A stretch of DNA of 6,730 bases from DATARH01 sp038228485 (lineage in GTDB: Bacteria > Pseudomonadota > Alphaproteobacteria > ATCC43930 > CGMCC-115725), in the NCBI GenBank assembly GCA_038228485.1, contig JBBRPG010000196.1, positions 1-6,730 of the forward strand, read 5' to 3'. Below the pieces are notes generated by a model. It made no database searches, had not been told where the DNA came from, and saw nothing but the letters and a program-made list of their open reading frames with translations. Shown piece by piece: positions 6,003-6,730 of this stretch (position 1 is its first letter; the number at the start of each line of letters is the position of its first letter). The translations under genes were made by a program, and so were the position numbers.

Positions 6003-6730
6003 CTTTACGCCGAAATGCTCGGCGACGGCGAAAATGTCCTTGTCGCCGCGGCCGCACATGTTCATCACCAAGAGATGGTCGCGCGGCAATGTCGGCGCAA
6101 TCTTGGCGACATGCGCTAGCGCGTGCGCCGGCTCCAGCGCCGGGATGATGCCCTCCAGCCGGCTACACAGCTGGAACGCGTCCAGCGCCTCGCGGTCGGT
6201 GATCGAGACGTACTCGACGCGGCCGAGATCATGCAGCCAGGAATGCTCCGGCCCGATGCCGGGATAATCGAGCCCGGCCGAGATCGAATGTGCGTCCTTG
6301 ATCTGGCCGTCGTCGTCCTGCAGCAGATAGGTGCGGTTGCCGTGCATCACCCCCGGCAGCCCGCCGTTGAGCGAGGCGGCGTGCAGCCCGGTCTCGATGC
6401 CGCTGCCGCCGGCCTCGACCCCGATCATCCTGACGGACGGGTCGTCGAGGAACGGGTGGAAGAGGCCCATCGCATTCGAGCCGCCGCCGATACAGGCGAC
6501 GAGGCTGTCGGGCAAGCGCCCCTCGGCCTCGTTGAGCTGCACCCGCGTCTCGTCGCCGATGACGCATTGGAAATCGCGCACCATCGCCGGGTAGGGGTGC
6601 GGGCCGGCCACGGTGCCGATGATGTAGAAGGTGTCTTCGATGTTGGTGACCCAGTCGCGCATGGCCTCATTGAGCGCGTCCTTGAGCGTTTTCGAGCCCG
6701 ACTCCACCGGCACCACGGTGGCGCCCAACA
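5997..6730 (-). CDS. trpB: Tryptophan synthase beta chain, C-terminal part (5' end outside window)
   Basis: TrpB is the PLP-dependent subunit that condenses indole with L-serine to make tryptophan. About 244 C-terminal residues of roughly 400 are present. The frame runs off the right edge, and the leftmost visible TTG codon is an internal leucine, not a start. Signatures in order are SGSKTLKDALNEAMRDW, the PLP-phosphate loop GGGSNAMG, IGVEAGG, SAGLDYPGIGPEHS, LEGIIPALEPAHALAH and CGRGDKDIF near the C-terminus. The PLP lysine and the catalytic glutamate of the N-terminal half lie outside the window. The residue before GRGDKD is cysteine (codon 6056-6054), where E. coli and Salmonella TrpB have Ser377, which contacts the PLP ring nitrogen. 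trpA follows after 43 nt, and a trpF gene further upstream would fit the usual alphaproteobacterial order. Confidence 0.97.
   Translation of the reverse strand, partial: LGATVVPVESGSKTLKDALNEAMRDWVTNIEDTFYIIGTVAGPHPYPAMVRDFQCVIGDETRVQLNEAEGRLPDSLVACIGGGSNAMGLFHPFLDDPSVRMIGVEAGGSGIETGLHAASLNGGLPGVMHGNRTYLLQDDDGQIKDAHSISAGLDYPGIGPEHSWLHDLGRVEYVSITDREALDAFQLCSRLEGIIPALEPAHALAHVAKIAPTLPRDHLLVMNMCGRGDKDIFAVAEHFGVKL

Noticed and set aside
6726..6728. TTG as the start of trpB
   Set aside because: The reading frame continues past the window edge, and the visible protein starts mid-fold. About 160 N-terminal residues, including the PLP lysine region, are missing, so this TTG is an internal leucine codon.
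1..6730. A defence system, mobile element or otherwise novel multi-gene system
   Set aside because: All but one gene belong to well-known housekeeping families in a typical alphaproteobacterial order. There is no composition break across genes and no transposase, integrase or inverted-repeat ends.

Overview
The window is a strongly GC-rich piece of bacterial chromosome, most likely from an alphaproteobacterium (order not resolvable by eye). The reasons are an AddA-type (not RecBCD-type) recombination helicase-nuclease next to a thioredoxin gene, and a trpB-trpA-accD-folC cluster facing it, an arrangement familiar from alphaproteobacteria. Coding density is very high, codons favour G/C at the third position, and no mobile element, CRISPR array, tRNA or rRNA gene is visible. 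All genes are intact except the two cut by the window edges.

Left arm, plus strand (1-2594): the C-terminal part of addA, then a complete trxA after a 53-nt gap. They lie in the same direction and may be co-transcribed. AddA works in double-strand break repair; TrxA is the general cytosolic disulfide reductase.

Convergence zone (2595-2634): 40 nt between trxA and the last minus-strand gene. A short hairpin overlaps the trxA stop codon. No classical terminator with a T tract is visible.

Right arm, minus strand (6730 down to 2635): trpB (C-terminal part), trpA, accD, folC and a small exported protein of unknown function. trpA/accD and accD/folC each overlap by 4 nt (ATGA), so translation is probably coupled. 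trpB and trpA are separated by 43 nt holding a cluster of short CTGTGA repeats that reaches into the trpA start codon. The small gene follows folC after 45 nt with its own Shine-Dalgarno sequence. The arm joins the last steps of tryptophan synthesis, the carboxyltransferase beta subunit of acetyl-CoA carboxylase and folate (poly)glutamylation. These are housekeeping functions with no direct metabolic link apart from shared expression.

I see no undescribed multi-gene system. The items most worth a second look are the repeat cluster at the trpA start, the small exported protein at the operon end, and a few compact hairpins at gene junctions.
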